Below are positions 32,490 through 41,810 of a DNA stretch of 64,000 nt, piece by piece. Origin of the DNA: an uncultured bacterium (GTDB lineage: Bacteria > Verrucomicrobiota > Lentisphaeria > Victivallales > UBA1829); contig CACZEK010000012.1 of NCBI GenBank assembly GCA_902780135.1, positions 62,001 to 126,000 on the forward strand, written 5' to 3'. How positions within the stretch are numbered: position 1 is the first letter of the stretch; each line of letters opens with the position of its first letter. Made by a program: the position numbers and the translations under genes. The notes under the pieces are model-generated. The model was not told where the DNA came from. It saw nothing but the letters and a program-made list of their open reading frames with translations, and made no database searches.

Positions 32490-34193
32490 TCAGTTCAGCT
32501 CGATGCGGCGGTCGCAGTGCCGGATGCTTCCGGCGCGGTGCGCGATCATCAGGATCGTGAGCTTGCCCTTCAGGGAATTGAGGGCGTCGATCAGCGCGGC
32601 TTCCGTGTCGTCGTCGAGCGCGCTCGTCGCCTCGTCGAGGATCAGGAGTTCCGGCTCGGAGTACAGCGCGCGGGCGATCGCGATGCGCTGCTTCTGCCCG
32701 CCGGAGATCCGTGCGCCGAATTCGCCCAGCCGCGTGTTCAGTTTATCAGGGAGGGACTCGACGAAATCCGCGACCTGGGCAAGTTCAAGCGCCTTCATCA
32801 CGCGGGCGTCGTCGATCCGCTCCGGTTCCACCCCGAACGCGACGTTCGCGCGGATCGTGTCGTCGAAGAGGCAGACCGACTGCGGCACGTAGCCGATGCG
32901 GCTCCGCCACGAACGCAGATTGCCGCGGATGTCCTCGCCGTCGACCGCCACGCGGCCGGATTCGGGCTTCAGGAACCCCATCACGAGGTCGATCAGGGTC
33001 GACTTGCCGCCGCCCGTGGGGCCGACGACCGCCACGCACTCCAGGCGTTTCACGGACATGCTGAAATCCTCGAACACAGCCGGGCGGTCCGGCGCGTAGC
33101 GGAACGTAACGTGCTCCACCGCCAGTTCGCGTTCGAAGTGCAGCTCCGGGGCGTCCGGCGCGGGCAGCACATTCTCCGCCGGGATCGTGTTCAGGTCGGC
33201 GCCGAGGCGTTCGAACACGTACAGCATCCCGCGCACCAGGATCAGGTTGTACTGCATGCGGGAGACCGACGGGATCAGGCGGAACATCGCCGCCAGGAAG
33301 AACGCGGCGTACAGGATCAGGCGGGACGACGGCATGCCCATCCAGGTCAGCACGGCGATCAGGCCGCCCGCGGCCGCGACGACGAAGACTTCCAGGGAGA
33401 AACGCGGGAGCTGGCCCAGGTCGTGGCGTATCTTGACCGCGTTCACGATGTTGAACTGCGCGTGCTCCAGGCGGCGGCTGAAATACGATTCGCTTCCGGT
33501 CAGCTTCACCTCGCGGATCGCGGCGAAGCTCTGGTTCATGGTCCGCGTCGACTCCCCGTTCGCCGCGAAGAGTTTTTTCGACGCCGCGTCCAGGACGCGC
33601 TTGAAAAGCTTGTGGAAGACGAGCGCGACCGTGCCGCAGACGAGGAACGCCGCCAGCGCGACCTTCGGCACGAGCATGAAGATCACCGCCAGGACCGCCA
33701 GGAAGACGACCGCCTCCGAGAGCGCCACCAGCGCCGGCATCAGCAACACTTCCGCCACCTCGCGCATCTGCATGATGCGTCCGATCAGCTCCGATGCGCC
33801 GTGCTCCAGGTGAAACGTGTAGTCCGCGCGCATGTACGTGCGGTAAAGCCGCCCCGCCAAGTTGACGGAAAGATCGCGGCAGAAGCGGTTCTGGCATTTC
33901 GTCAGGATGAACGCGAAAACGTTCTTGACGATGAAGAAAAGGGTGAGGGCCGCGACGGACTCCAGGATGAACGCTTCCCGGGACGGCGGCGCGGCGAATT
34001 CATAAAAGGCGTGGAGCCAGCGGTTGGACTCCAGCAGATCCGGGGCCGCCAGCGCGGACGCCACGGGCATCACCAGGGCGAGCGCGGCGAGTTCCAGCAG
34101 CGCCGACACGACCATCATCGCCGCCAGGCCGGCCGCCGCATACCGGAAGGCGGCGGGCAGGCTTCGCCGTATCTCGCGCAGGAACTTCAGCAT
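32490..34193 (-). CDS. ABC exporter with fused permease and ATPase (MsbA/PglK-like)
   Basis: A 567-residue half-transporter. About six membrane segments in the first ~330 residues are followed by an ATPase: Walker A GPTGGGKSTLIDL, Q-loop YVPQSVCLFDDTI, signature ISGGQKQRIAIARAL, Walker B LLILDEATSALDD, and switch IAHR. Exporters of this type flip lipids or lipid-linked oligosaccharides (MsbA, PglK). The WaaG-like gene encoded convergently next door supports an envelope glycolipid substrate (inference). It overlaps the AmaP-like gene by 7 bases at the end of a long operon. Confidence 0.9.
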   Translation of the reverse strand: MLKFLREIRRSLPAAFRYAAAGLAAMMVVSALLELAALALVMPVASALAAPDLLESNRWLHAFYEFAAPPSREAFILESVAALTLFFIVKNVFAFILTKCQNRFCRDLSVNLAGRLYRTYMRADYTFHLEHGASELIGRIMQMREVAEVLLMPALVALSEAVVFLAVLAVIFMLVPKVALAAFLVCGTVALVFHKLFKRVLDAASKKLFAANGESTRTMNQSFAAIREVKLTGSESYFSRRLEHAQFNIVNAVKIRHDLGQLPRFSLEVFVVAAAGGLIAVLTWMGMPSSRLILYAAFFLAAMFRLIPSVSRMQYNLILVRGMLYVFERLGADLNTIPAENVLPAPDAPELHFERELAVEHVTFRYAPDRPAVFEDFSMSVKRLECVAVVGPTGGGKSTLIDLVMGFLKPESGRVAVDGEDIRGNLRSWRSRIGYVPQSVCLFDDTIRANVAFGVEPERIDDARVMKALELAQVADFVESLPDKLNTRLGEFGARISGGQKQRIAIARALYSEPELLILDEATSALDDDTEAALIDALNSLKGKLTILMIAHRAGSIRHCDRRIELN

Positions 34194-34729
34194 GACCGCC
34201 CGAGTTCGGATTCGGACGAGATCTCGGCGGCGACCATTTCGGTCACATCCGTATCCGCGCCGTCCGCCGGGATGTCCGCGCCGGAACGCAGGATCTCAAT
34301 TCCGATCCGGGCCGGCTTCTCCATGCCGAACGTCTCCGTCATCATCCGGGCGACCGCCGCGCGGAACTGCGCGGACAGATCCGCGACGGAGACATTGCCG
34401 TCGCCGCCGTTGAAGTCCATCGCGACTTCCAGCTCGACCGCGCTCTGTTTCCCGTACAGGCCGACGCGCCGGACGCAGAACGCGGGGAACTTCTCCGCGA
34501 CCGACCGGACCGCGCCCTGCACCGCCTTCGCGTCGATGCGGAGGTCGCCGCCCCCGGACGGGATCACGATGCAGCGGAGCTTGCGGGAACGGAAGAGGAA
34601 CGCGAGAAAAAGGAACAATAAAATGAGGGAAAGCGCAGCGGCAAGTCCGGTCAGGACTCCGCAGGAGAAAGGTCTTTCCGCGATGAGGGAACTGATCCGT
34701 TCCGCCAGTTTCTGAATCGACTGGAACAT
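34187..34729 (-). CDS. AmaP-like membrane anchor for Asp23 proteins
   Basis: A 180-residue protein with one strong membrane segment (GVLTGLAAALSLILLFLFLAFLF, ~residues 24-46) followed by a soluble domain. That domain (LRIDAKAVQGAVRSVAEKF, later SAVELEVAMDF) resembles the Asp23/DUF322 fold. AmaP anchors Asp23 to the membrane in Staphylococcus. Two Asp23/Gls24 genes lie directly upstream, which supports the call. AmaP has two membrane segments in Firmicutes; here only one is clear. Confidence 0.65.
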   Translation of the reverse strand: MFQSIQKLAERISSLIAERPFSCGVLTGLAAALSLILLFLFLAFLFRSRKLRCIVIPSGGGDLRIDAKAVQGAVRSVAEKFPAFCVRRVGLYGKQSAVELEVAMDFNGGDGNVSVADLSAQFRAAVARMMTETFGMEKPARIGIEILRSGADIPADGADTDVTEMVAAEISSESELGRSC

Positions 34730-34780
34730 GCCGCAACCGCCTTTCCGGGAGGGTTCGACCTCCCAAATACCGTTTTGCTG

Positions 34781-35212
34781 TTACTGGACGACTTCGCCTT
34801 CGACGACGTCATCTTCGTCCGGCTTGCCCTCTTCGGGGGCGTCCTCGGTGTCGGTGATCACCACGTCGATGTTCTTCACGTTCATGCCGGTGAAGTCGAC
34901 GATCTGGTGATAGACCGCCTTCTGGATGGCGGCCGCGACTTCTCCGAGCTTGGAGCCGTAGGCGGCGACGATGAGGATCTCCAGGCTGACGTCGCTGCCG
35001 GACTCGGTCACGACGATGGACTTGTCGAAACGGCGCTTGCTGCCGACGAGGTCCGCCAGGTCGGAAACGATAGAGGAACCGGAGAAACGGATGAACCCGG
35101 GAATGCCTGTCACGGCCTTCCGGGCGAGGGAGATGATGACGCTTTCGTGGACCGTGAAGGTCGCGGGCCCAGCCGCCGCGGTCTGTTTGCCGGTGTCTTT
35201 GTCTTTTGCCAT
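34781..35212 (-). CDS. Asp23/Gls24-family protein (second copy)
   Basis: A 143-residue Asp23/Gls24 family protein: TVHESVIISLARKAVTGIPG, SDLADLVGS, and VAAYGSKLGEVAAAIQKAVYHQI are family landmarks. An acidic tail follows. Family members are small alpha/beta proteins linked to envelope stress and lipid metabolism in Gram-positives; their biochemical role is unsettled. It is paralogous to the upstream gene, 12 bases away. Confidence 0.85.
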   Translation of the reverse strand: MAKDKDTGKQTAAAGPATFTVHESVIISLARKAVTGIPGFIRFSGSSIVSDLADLVGSKRRFDKSIVVTESGSDVSLEILIVAAYGSKLGEVAAAIQKAVYHQIVDFTGMNVKNIDVVITDTEDAPEEGKPDEDDVVEGEVVQ

Positions 35213-35224
35213 GATGCTTCTCCT

Positions 35225-35680
35225 TTATTCCGTTTCTTTCCCGGAGTCCGCGGCTTTCTCTTCCGCCGGACGCTCCTCGATGCCCTTGATGTCCACGCTG
35301 ACGGAAACGACCTTGATGCCGGTCATTTCGAGGACGGCGGCGGAGACTTTCCGCTGGATCTCGGCGATCAGGGCGGGGAATTTATAGCCGAAATAGGGAT
35401 TAACCGCGACCGTGACCGCGATCGCCTGGTCCTTGTGCTCGATCTGGATGGAGCGGTCCTGCATGCGTTTGCTGCGGACGAGGTCGGCGAAGTCGTCGAT
35501 GATCGAACTGCCGGAAAGACGCGCCACGCCCTCGATCCCGAGCACGGTGCGCTTGACGATGGTGGAAATGGCTCCGTCGAGGATCCGGATCGTGCCGACT
35601 GCGGCGCCGTTGACCTCGTAGGCGCCGGGGACAGTGGAAACGGACTCGGCCGCGGCGTGCGCCTGTTGCGAATTGCTCAT
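35225..35680 (-). CDS. Asp23/Gls24-family protein (first copy)
   Basis: A 151-residue paralogue of the next gene: GTIRILDGAISTIVKRTVLG, LSGSSIIDDFADLVRSK, and VNPYFGYKFPALIAEIQRKV. ATG 35680 has AAGGAGG 8 bases upstream; a nearby ATG at 35687 is out of frame. It follows accC by 26 bases. The accC-Asp23 neighbourhood is also seen in Firmicutes, where Asp23-like genes adjoin accBC (my recollection of gene order, not checked). Confidence 0.85.
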   Translation of the reverse strand: MSNSQQAHAAAESVSTVPGAYEVNGAAVGTIRILDGAISTIVKRTVLGIEGVARLSGSSIIDDFADLVRSKRMQDRSIQIEHKDQAIAVTVAVNPYFGYKFPALIAEIQRKVSAAVLEMTGIKVVSVSVDIKGIEERPAEEKAADSGKETE

Positions 35681-35706
35681 TGTCCATGCCTCCTTGGGTT
35701 GAATGG

Positions 35707-37092
35707 TTATTTCGCGATCTCTTTGCGGATCGCGCTTTGCTGCTCGAAATAGCCGCCCTTCATCAGGCGTTCGATCAGGGTTGTATCGTAATTGCCCGAA
35801 ATGAACTCGGGCGTCTCGATCAGGAAATGCTCGAACGGGATCGTGGTCGGAACGCCCTCGATCAGGTATTCGTCGAGCGCGCGCTTGCACCGGGCGACCG
35901 CCTCCTCGCGGGTGGCGGCGTGCACGATCAGCTTCGAGATCATGCTGTCGTAGTGCGGCGGGATGCGGTATCCGGCGTAGACGTGCGAGTCCACGCGGAC
36001 GCCGGGCCCGCCCGGCGCGGAGTAGAACGTGAGTGTGCCCGGGGACGGCGCGAAGTTGCTGTACGGATTTTCCGCGTTGATGCGGCATTCGATGGCGCAT
36101 CCGCGGAGCGCGATCTGCTTCTGCTGGACGCTGAGGCGTTCGCCCGCCGCGATCCGGATCTGCTCCCGGATGATGTCGAGGCCGCTGACCATCTCGGTCA
36201 CGGTGTGCTCGACCTGGACGCGGGTGTTCATCTCCATGAAGTAGAAATTGTTGCCGGAGACGAGGAACTCGATGGTGCCCGCGCTGGTGTAGCCGACCGC
36301 CTTGGCGGCCTTGATCGCGGCGTCGTAGAGCTTCTTGCGGAGCGCGGGGGAGATCGACGGGGAGGGAGACTCCTCGATGAGCTTCTGGTGGCGGCGCTGG
36401 AGCGAGCAGTCGCGTTCGCCGAGGCAGATCACGTTGCCGAACTTGTCGGCGAGGATCTGGACCTCGATGTGCTTCGGGTTCTCGATGAACTTCTCGATGT
36501 AGACGTCGCCGTTGCCGAAGGCGCGTTCCGCCTCGGTCATGGCGGCGTGGAACCCCTGGATCAGGCTGGCGTCGTTGTGCGCCACGCGCATGCCGCGTCC
36601 GCCGCCGCCCGCCGTCGCCTTGATGATGACCGGGTATCCGAGCTTGTGCGCCTCTTCGAGCGCGGCGTCCTCGGAAAGCACGACGTTGTTGCTGCCGGGG
36701 GTGACGGGCACGCCCGCCTTGCGCATGGTCTCGCGCGCGGACGCCTTGTCGCCCATGGCGCTCATCTGTTCGGCGGTCGGGCCGATGAACTCGATCTTGC
36801 AGTCCTTGCAGATCTGCGCGAACTGCGGGTTTTCGGAGAGGAAGCCGTAGCCGGGGTGGATCGCGTCGACGTCGCCGATCTCCGCCACGCTGATGATGCG
36901 TTCGATCATGAGGTAGCTCTGCGTGGCGGGCGCGGGCCCGATGCAGACGGCCTCGTCGGCGAGGCGGACAGGCAGGCTGTCCTCGTCGGCCTGGGAATAG
37001 ACGACCACGGTTTTGATGCCCATTTCGCGGCAGGTGCGGATGATTCGCACTGCAATCTCGCCGCGGTTGGCAATCAGGATTTTATTGAACAT
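35707..37092 (-). CDS. accC: Acetyl-CoA carboxylase biotin carboxylase subunit
   Basis: A 461-residue biotin carboxylase. Landmarks are [16 protein letters not shown], the ATP-grasp glycine loop [65 protein letters not shown] and RINAENP. It carboxylates biotin on AccB using bicarbonate and ATP, the first step of fatty-acid synthesis. It lies 23 bases after accB in the usual order. AccA/AccD are not in the window. Confidence 0.97.
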   Translation of the reverse strand: MFNKILIANRGEIAVRIIRTCREMGIKTVVVYSQADEDSLPVRLADEAVCIGPAPATQSYLMIERIISVAEIGDVDAIHPGYGFLSENPQFAQICKDCKIEFIGPTAEQMSAMGDKASARETMRKAGVPVTPGSNNVVLSEDAALEEAHKLGYPVIIKATAGGGGRGMRVAHNDASLIQGFHAAMTEAERAFGNGDVYIEKFIENPKHIEVQILADKFGNVICLGERDCSLQRRHQKLIEESPSPSISPALRKKLYDAAIKAAKAVGYTSAGTIEFLVSGNNFYFMEMNTRVQVEHTVTEMVSGLDIIREQIRIAAGERLSVQQKQIALRGCAIECRINAENPYSNFAPSPGTLTFYSAPGGPGVRVDSHVYAGYRIPPHYDSMISKLIVHAATREEAVARCKRALDEYLIEGVPTTIPFEHFLIETPEFISGNYDTTLIERLMKGGYFEQQSAIRKEIAK

Positions 37093-37115
37093 GGGGGACC
37101 TGTATCTGACAGTGA

Positions 37116-37604
37116 TTACTCAAGCACGAAAAGCGGCTGGCCGAATTCCACGGGCTGGCCGTTCTCCAGGAGGATCTCCTTGATCACGCCGCTCTTTTCG
37201 GCCTTGATCTCGTTCATGACCTTCATCGCCTCCACCACGGCAACGGTCGTGTCGGCCTCGACATGGCTGCCGACCTTCACGAACGGCTCCGCGCCCGGCG
37301 CGCTGGAACGGTAGAACGTGCCGACCGTGGGGGACTCGATGATCTTGGCGGGGTCGAGCGCGGCGCGGCCCGCGTCCGCGGGAGCGGCCTTGACCGGTTC
37401 CGGAACAGCGGCCGGAACGGGGACGGGAACGGCGGGAGCGGCCGCCGCGGGAACGGCAGCCGGGACGAATACAGGTGCGGGCGCAGTCTGCTGACGCGCG
37501 GCTCTGCGGAGACAGAGCGTCATTTCTTCCGATTCGATTTTGAACTCGGTCAGATCGTTGTCCGACATGAGTTTGACAATCGTTTTGATTTCATCAATTT
37601 TCAT
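37116..37604 (-). CDS. accB: Biotin carboxyl carrier protein of acetyl-CoA carboxylase
   Basis: A 162-residue BCCP. A short N-terminal helical region ([19 protein letters not shown]), a Pro/Ala/Val-rich flexible linker, and a C-terminal biotinyl domain with the target Lys in [13 protein letters not shown]. Biotin is attached there by BirA and carboxylated by AccC. It is transcribed with accC, 33 bases after aroQ. Confidence 0.96.
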   Translation of the reverse strand: MKIDEIKTIVKLMSDNDLTEFKIESEEMTLCLRRAARQQTAPAPVFVPAAVPAAAAPAVPVPVPAAVPEPVKAAPADAGRAALDPAKIIESPTVGTFYRSSAPGAEPFVKVGSHVEADTTVAVVEAMKVMNEIKAEKSGVIKEILLENGQPVEFGQPLFVLE

Positions 37605-37637
37605 AAAGCACCCGGGGTTTGCGTTGAATGGGGTTGG

Positions 37638-38093
37638 TTAGCGGGTTTGAGCGGAAGCGGCGGAGAGGCGGCGGACGAGCGCCCGGAGGGCGAACTCGTA
37701 TCCGTCGGCGCCGAGTCCGGCGATCTGCGCGATGCAGGCGGGGGCGGTGAGCGACGTCCGGCGGAAATCGTCGCGCGCCTGGATGTTGCTCATGTGCACC
37801 TCGACCGCGGGGATCGCGGCGGCTTCCAGCGCGTCATGGATGGCGATGCTGGTGTGCGTGTAGGCGGCGGGGTTGATGACGATGCCGTCGACCCCGTCCG
37901 CGATCGCGCCGGCGATCCTGTCGCAGATCGCGCCTTCATGATTGCTTTGGAAAAAATCGACCGTCACGCCGAGCGAATCGGCGGCCGCGCGGAGGTCCGC
38001 CTCGATCTCCGGGAGCGTTTTCGTCCCGTAGAACTCGGCTTTGCGCCGTCCGAGCAGCTGCATGTTCGGCCCGTTGATGACGAGGATCTTCAT
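37638..38093 (-). CDS. aroQ: Type II 3-dehydroquinate dehydratase
   Basis: A 151-residue AroQ. ILVINGPNMQLLGRRKAEFYG carries the catalytic Tyr and Arg loop, VDFFQSNHEGAICDRI and VINPAAYTHTSIAIHDAL the substrate-binding blocks, and VEVHMSNI the conserved His. It dehydrates 3-dehydroquinate in the shikimate pathway. It lies between nagB (21-base gap) and accB; this grouping with accBC occurs in other bacteria too. Confidence 0.95.
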   Translation of the reverse strand: MKILVINGPNMQLLGRRKAEFYGTKTLPEIEADLRAAADSLGVTVDFFQSNHEGAICDRIAGAIADGVDGIVINPAAYTHTSIAIHDALEAAAIPAVEVHMSNIQARDDFRRTSLTAPACIAQIAGLGADGYEFALRALVRRLSAASAQTR

Positions 38094-38114
38094 AATCGTT
38101 TTCTTCCCTGTGGC

Positions 38115-38960
38115 TTACTTCTTCGCCTTGGCTTTGGCGCGGGAGACTTTGCGCTTCGCGGGCTGGTAGGCGGCCCACTTCGGGTCGTTGGCGAACTGGA
38201 ACGCGTATTCGTCCTTGTATTTGAGCTTGGAAGCGGCGTCGGCGTCCAGGACCACGACGGCGTTGTCGTGGAGCTGCAGGGCGGTGGCGGAGATCATGCC
38301 GGTGACGGGGCCTTCGAGCGCGGCCGCCACGATATTGGCTTTTTCCTTGTGGGTGGCGAGGAGCAGGAGGCGCTTCGCGTCGAGGCAGGTGCCCACGCCC
38401 ATGGTCATGGCGCGCATCGGCATGTCTTCCGGCTTCTTGAAGAGCGGGGAGTTCTGCTCGTAGGTGGTCTTGGTCAGCGTCACCACGCGGGTGCGGCTGG
38501 AGAAGGGGGACATCGGCTCGTTGAACCCGATGTGTCCGCTGCGGCCGATGCCGAGGAGCTGCATGTCCACGCCGCCGGCGTCTTCCATTTCCTCTTCGTA
38601 CGCGGCGGCCGCGGCCTCAAGCTCGTCCTCGGGCGCGAAGCCGTTCGGCACGTGCGTGTTGCGCTTGTCGATGTTCACGTGGTTGAAGAGGTGGTAGTTC
38701 ATGAAGTAGCGGTAGGAATCCTTGTTCGTCTCGGCTTTGCCCTTCAGGCCGACGTATTCGTCCAGGTTGAACGAGATCACGCGGGAGAAATCGACTTTCC
38801 CCGCCTTGTACATCTTCACCAGATTGGCATACACATTTTCCATGGTGCGTCCGGTGGCAAGACCCAGCTTGTAGAACGGTTTGGCGTTGATGGCGTCGGC
38901 AATGATGCGGGCGGTGAGGAGTTCCGCTTCCGCGGCGGTCGGCATGACGATGATATCCAT
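38115..38960 (-). CDS. nagB: Glucosamine-6-phosphate deaminase
   Basis: A 281-residue NagB. LGLATGRTMENVY is the phosphate-binding loop, FNLDEYVGL carries the catalytic Asp, GIGRSGHIGFNEP the His/Glu pair, and a TMGVGTCLDAKRLLLLATH segment follows. It turns glucosamine-6-phosphate into fructose-6-phosphate and ammonia. The C-terminus ends in a Lys/Arg/Ala tail. The start ATG 38960 (GGAAGAG upstream) is preferred to an in-frame upstream codon at 39011. It heads the leftward operon and is driven by the promoter at 39050-39077. Its usual partner NagA is encoded separately at 26937. Confidence 0.95.
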   Translation of the reverse strand: MDIIVMPTAAEAELLTARIIADAINAKPFYKLGLATGRTMENVYANLVKMYKAGKVDFSRVISFNLDEYVGLKGKAETNKDSYRYFMNYHLFNHVNIDKRNTHVPNGFAPEDELEAAAAAYEEEMEDAGGVDMQLLGIGRSGHIGFNEPMSPFSSRTRVVTLTKTTYEQNSPLFKKPEDMPMRAMTMGVGTCLDAKRLLLLATHKEKANIVAAALEGPVTGMISATALQLHDNAVVVLDADAASKLKYKDEYAFQFANDPKWAAYQPAKRKVSRAKAKAKK

Positions 38961-39049
38961 ACTCTTCCGTTTCCTAACGTGTTTTGTTGTGTTTTTTCCG
39001 CCGCGGGGCATATCGGAAAAACCGGCCTCGCAGGCATGTTAATCTATTT

Positions 39050-39077
39050 ACTATAGCATCCTTTTAAAAAAATGCAA
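39050..39077 (-). promoter_or_regulatory. Promoter of the nagB-accBC-asp23 operon
   Basis: On the minus strand TTGCAT (39077-39072) and TATAGT (39055-39050) are 16 bp apart, about 90 bases upstream of the nagB start. Confidence 0.65.
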
Positions 39078-39216
39078 ACCGCAAGCCGGAAAAACATAAA
39101 AGACCGGCACGCGGGAAGACCGGCAACGCGGAACCGGCGCCGTCCGGCAACGTCCCTTTTCCGGAGCCGGAAACCCGAAAAAAAAGCTTCCGCGCAAATG
39201 TGTTTTCCCGTCCGCC

Positions 39217-39245
39217 TTGCAATCTTTCCCGGCAGGGAGTATATT
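39217..39245 (+). promoter_or_regulatory. Promoter of cysS
   Basis: TTGCAA (39217-39222) and TATATT (39240-39245) are 17 bp apart, about 48 bases upstream of the cysS start. Confidence 0.65.
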
Positions 39246-39292
39246 AAAAGATAAAACTGTTTTTGAACTTTATGAATCAGGAGAAGGCAACC

Positions 39293-40714
39293 ATGATCCG
39301 CTTTTTCAATACGCTCGGACGCCGCATGACCGAATTCACCCCGATCCGCGAGGGATACGCCGGGATGTACACCTGCGGCCCCACGGTCTACAACTACGCC
39401 CACATCGGCAATTTCCGCGCCTACCTCTTCGAAGACCTCCTCCGCCGCACGCTCGAATACCACGGCATCAAGGTCACGCAGGTCATGAACCTGACCGACG
39501 TCGACGACAAGACCATCCGCGACTCGCGCGCCGCCGGGCTCCCGCTTCAGACCTTCACGCGCAAGTACAAGGACGCATTCTTCGAGGACCTCCGCACGCT
39601 CCGCGTCGAGCCCGCCGAGCACTACCCGGAAGCCACGGCGCACATCCCGGAAATGCTCAATATGATCCAACAGCTGATGGACAAGGGATTCGCGTACCAG
39701 TCCGACGACGGCTCCATTTATTTCTCCATCGAGAAATGCAAAAACTACGGGCAGCTGGTCAAGCTCGACTTCGAAAACCAGCGCATCGGCGACCGCGTCC
39801 GCAGCGACGAATACGCCAAGGACTCCGTCGCCGACTTCGCCCTCTGGAAAGCCTGGGACGAGAACGACGGCGATGTGAAGTGGGACAGCCCGTGGGGCCC
39901 CGGCCGCCCCGGCTGGCACCTCGAATGCTCCGCCATGAGCCGCAAATACCTCGGCCTCACGTTCGACATCCACACCGGCGGCGTCGACAACATGTTCCCG
40001 CACCATGAGGACGAGATCGCGCAGAGCGAATCCGCCAACGGGTGCAAGTTCGTGAACTGCTGGCTCCACTGCGAACACCTCACGATCAAGGGGCAGAAGA
40101 TGTCGAAGTCGCTCGGCAATTTCTACACGCTGCGCGACCTCACGGCGAAAGGCTGGTCCGGCGCGGAGATCCGCTATCTCCTGCTCGGCACGCACTACCG
40201 TTCCAAGCTCAATTTCGACCCGGACGCCCTCGGGACCGCACGGTCCGCGCTGAAGAAATTCCACACGCTCTTCGCGCGCCTGAACGCGGTTCCCGCCGGA
40301 AACGCGCTTCTCGCCGAGGCGAAGGCCGCCGCGGATGCCGCGCACGCCAAATTCGCCGACGGGCTCGCCGACGATCTGAACATCGCGGAGGCGCTCGCCA
40401 CGGTCCATAAGTTCACGAAGGAAGTCAACAGCCTGCTCGCGAAGGGCGCGGGCCATGATGCCGCAGCCGTCCTGCTCGACCAGTACCGCGATTTCGACCG
40501 CGTGCTGGCGTTCCTGGACGTCGATTCCGCGCTGAAGGCCGCCGACGCCCCGAAACAGGACGTCCCGGCGGAGATCCTGGAGCTCGCGCGGAAACGCGCC
40601 GAAGCGAAGAAGGCGAAGGATTTCGCCGCCGCCGACGCCCTCCGCGCGCAGATCAACGACGCCGGCTGGGCCGTGAAGGACACTCCGGCGGGCCCGGAAC
40701 TCTCCAAGTTATGA
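39293..40714 (+). CDS. cysS: Cysteine--tRNA ligase
   Basis: A 473-residue CysRS. MYTCGPTVYNYAHIGNFRAY has the zinc-binding Cys and HIGH motif, HLECSAMS and HHEDEIAQSE supply further zinc ligands, and KMSKSLGN is the KMSKS loop. The C-terminal helical domain ends in KAKDFAAADALRAQINDAGW. ATG 39293 has AGGAG with 9 bases spacing; an in-frame ATG at 39263 would add ten unconserved residues. The stop overlaps the next start (ATGA). Confidence 0.97.
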   Translation: MIRFFNTLGRRMTEFTPIREGYAGMYTCGPTVYNYAHIGNFRAYLFEDLLRRTLEYHGIKVTQVMNLTDVDDKTIRDSRAAGLPLQTFTRKYKDAFFEDLRTLRVEPAEHYPEATAHIPEMLNMIQQLMDKGFAYQSDDGSIYFSIEKCKNYGQLVKLDFENQRIGDRVRSDEYAKDSVADFALWKAWDENDGDVKWDSPWGPGRPGWHLECSAMSRKYLGLTFDIHTGGVDNMFPHHEDEIAQSESANGCKFVNCWLHCEHLTIKGQKMSKSLGNFYTLRDLTAKGWSGAEIRYLLLGTHYRSKLNFDPDALGTARSALKKFHTLFARLNAVPAGNALLAEAKAAADAAHAKFADGLADDLNIAEALATVHKFTKEVNSLLAKGAGHDAAAVLLDQYRDFDRVLAFLDVDSALKAADAPKQDVPAEILELARKRAEAKKAKDFAAADALRAQINDAGWAVKDTPAGPELSKL

Positions 40715-41748
40715 CCCCGGACCGCGCCGCACAGATCCAGGCGATCGCCGCGACGCTCGCGCCCGAGCTCGATCCGGCGCGCGACTACCCCGCGCTCGCG
40801 GCGCAGGCGGAACGCTGGCGCAAAACGCGCCCGCTGGCAGGTTTCCGCGTCCTCTGCGGCACGCCGCTCTTCCTGAACACCCTGGCGCAGTTCGCCGCGC
40901 TGCTCGCGGGCGGGGCCGACCTCGCGGCCGTGTACTCCGACGAGCTCGGATACGACCCGGCTGTCCCCGGTTTCCTCGCGGGGATCGGACTCCCGGCATA
41001 TCACGGCGCGGAGGAAGCCGCCGCAAGCGGTCCGTTCGACGCCGTGCTCGACTGCGGCGCACTGAACAAAAACATCCCGTCCCGTTTCGGCTACTGCGAG
41101 CTCACCCGGTCCGGCGTGCACGTCTACGAAGCGAATCCGCCTGAAAGACCCGTTTTCGCGGCGGATTCCGGGCGCATCAAATCCATCGAGACCGTGCTCG
41201 GCACCGGCGACGGCTGTCTGCGCGGGCTCCGGCACATCGGGTTCGAGCCCGCCGGAAGGACCGTCCTGCTCTTCGGACACGGGCGCGTCGGACGCGGCAT
41301 CGAATACGCCCTGATCCATGCGGGCGCGACCGTCCGCATCGTCGATCCGGCGCAGGGCCGCGTCTTCACGCCCGCGCTGCTGAACGGAGCGGATGCCGTG
41401 ATCACCGCCACGGGCATCCGCGACGCGCTCGCGCCGTTCGCCCGGCTCCTGCTCGACAGCGGCGCGCTGCTGGTCAACATGGGCGCGGACGACGAATTCG
41501 GGCCGGGCATCCCGCCCGACCGCGCAGCCAACCGCAAACTCCCGGTCAACTTCATGCTCCGGGAACCCACGTCCACGCGCTACATCGACCCGACGCTCGC
41601 GCTTCACAACGCCGGGATCCTCGAACTCGCGCACACCGAAGCCCGATCCGGCATCCTGACGCCATCCGCGCCGATCGAAGACTCCATCCTCGCCGACGTT
41701 CGCGCCGCGGGCGTCATCAACGCCGAGATCGACGCATTGAACCTTTGA
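40711..41748 (+). CDS. S-adenosylhomocysteine hydrolase-like NAD-binding protein
   Basis: A 345-residue protein resembling a short adenosylhomocysteinase. A dinucleotide-binding motif LLFGHGRVGRGIEYALIHAG lies near residue 190, followed by ADAVITATGIRDAL and LLVNMGADDEFG, all SAHH-like. The N-terminal part corresponds to the substrate domain, including ELTRSGVHVYE and VLGTGDGCLRGL. It is about 80-120 residues shorter than true SAHH, and the Lys/Asp catalytic block is not well conserved. The next gene encodes an MTA/SAH deaminase. Some archaea route SAH through S-inosylhomocysteine, so this protein could cleave that product (inference). It is coupled to cysS by ATGA. Confidence 0.7.
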   Translation: MTPDRAAQIQAIAATLAPELDPARDYPALAAQAERWRKTRPLAGFRVLCGTPLFLNTLAQFAALLAGGADLAAVYSDELGYDPAVPGFLAGIGLPAYHGAEEAAASGPFDAVLDCGALNKNIPSRFGYCELTRSGVHVYEANPPERPVFAADSGRIKSIETVLGTGDGCLRGLRHIGFEPAGRTVLLFGHGRVGRGIEYALIHAGATVRIVDPAQGRVFTPALLNGADAVITATGIRDALAPFARLLLDSGALLVNMGADDEFGPGIPPDRAANRKLPVNFMLREPTSTRYIDPTLALHNAGILELAHTEARSGILTPSAPIEDSILADVRAAGVINAEIDALNL

Positions 41749-41810
41749 ACGGGAAAAACGCATTTATCCGCCTCAAAACAGAATCAAATACAACCAGCAG
41801 GTCACAGATC

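Larger units (their letters stand above)
38961..39292. other. Divergent intergenic region between nagB and cysS
   Basis: 332 bp without a supported gene. It holds back-to-back promoters, leftward at 39050-39077 and rightward at 39217-39245, separated by a GC-rich stretch with repeated CCGGCA/GACCGGCA words. No riboswitch or T-box structure was recognised upstream of cysS. Confidence 0.7.

Noticed and set aside
38115-38960. NagB with Ser where E. coli has Asp in the GHIxFNEP motif
   Set aside because: Many bacterial NagB proteins have Asn, Thr or Ser there; the catalytic Asp, His and Glu are in place, so it is treated as normal.
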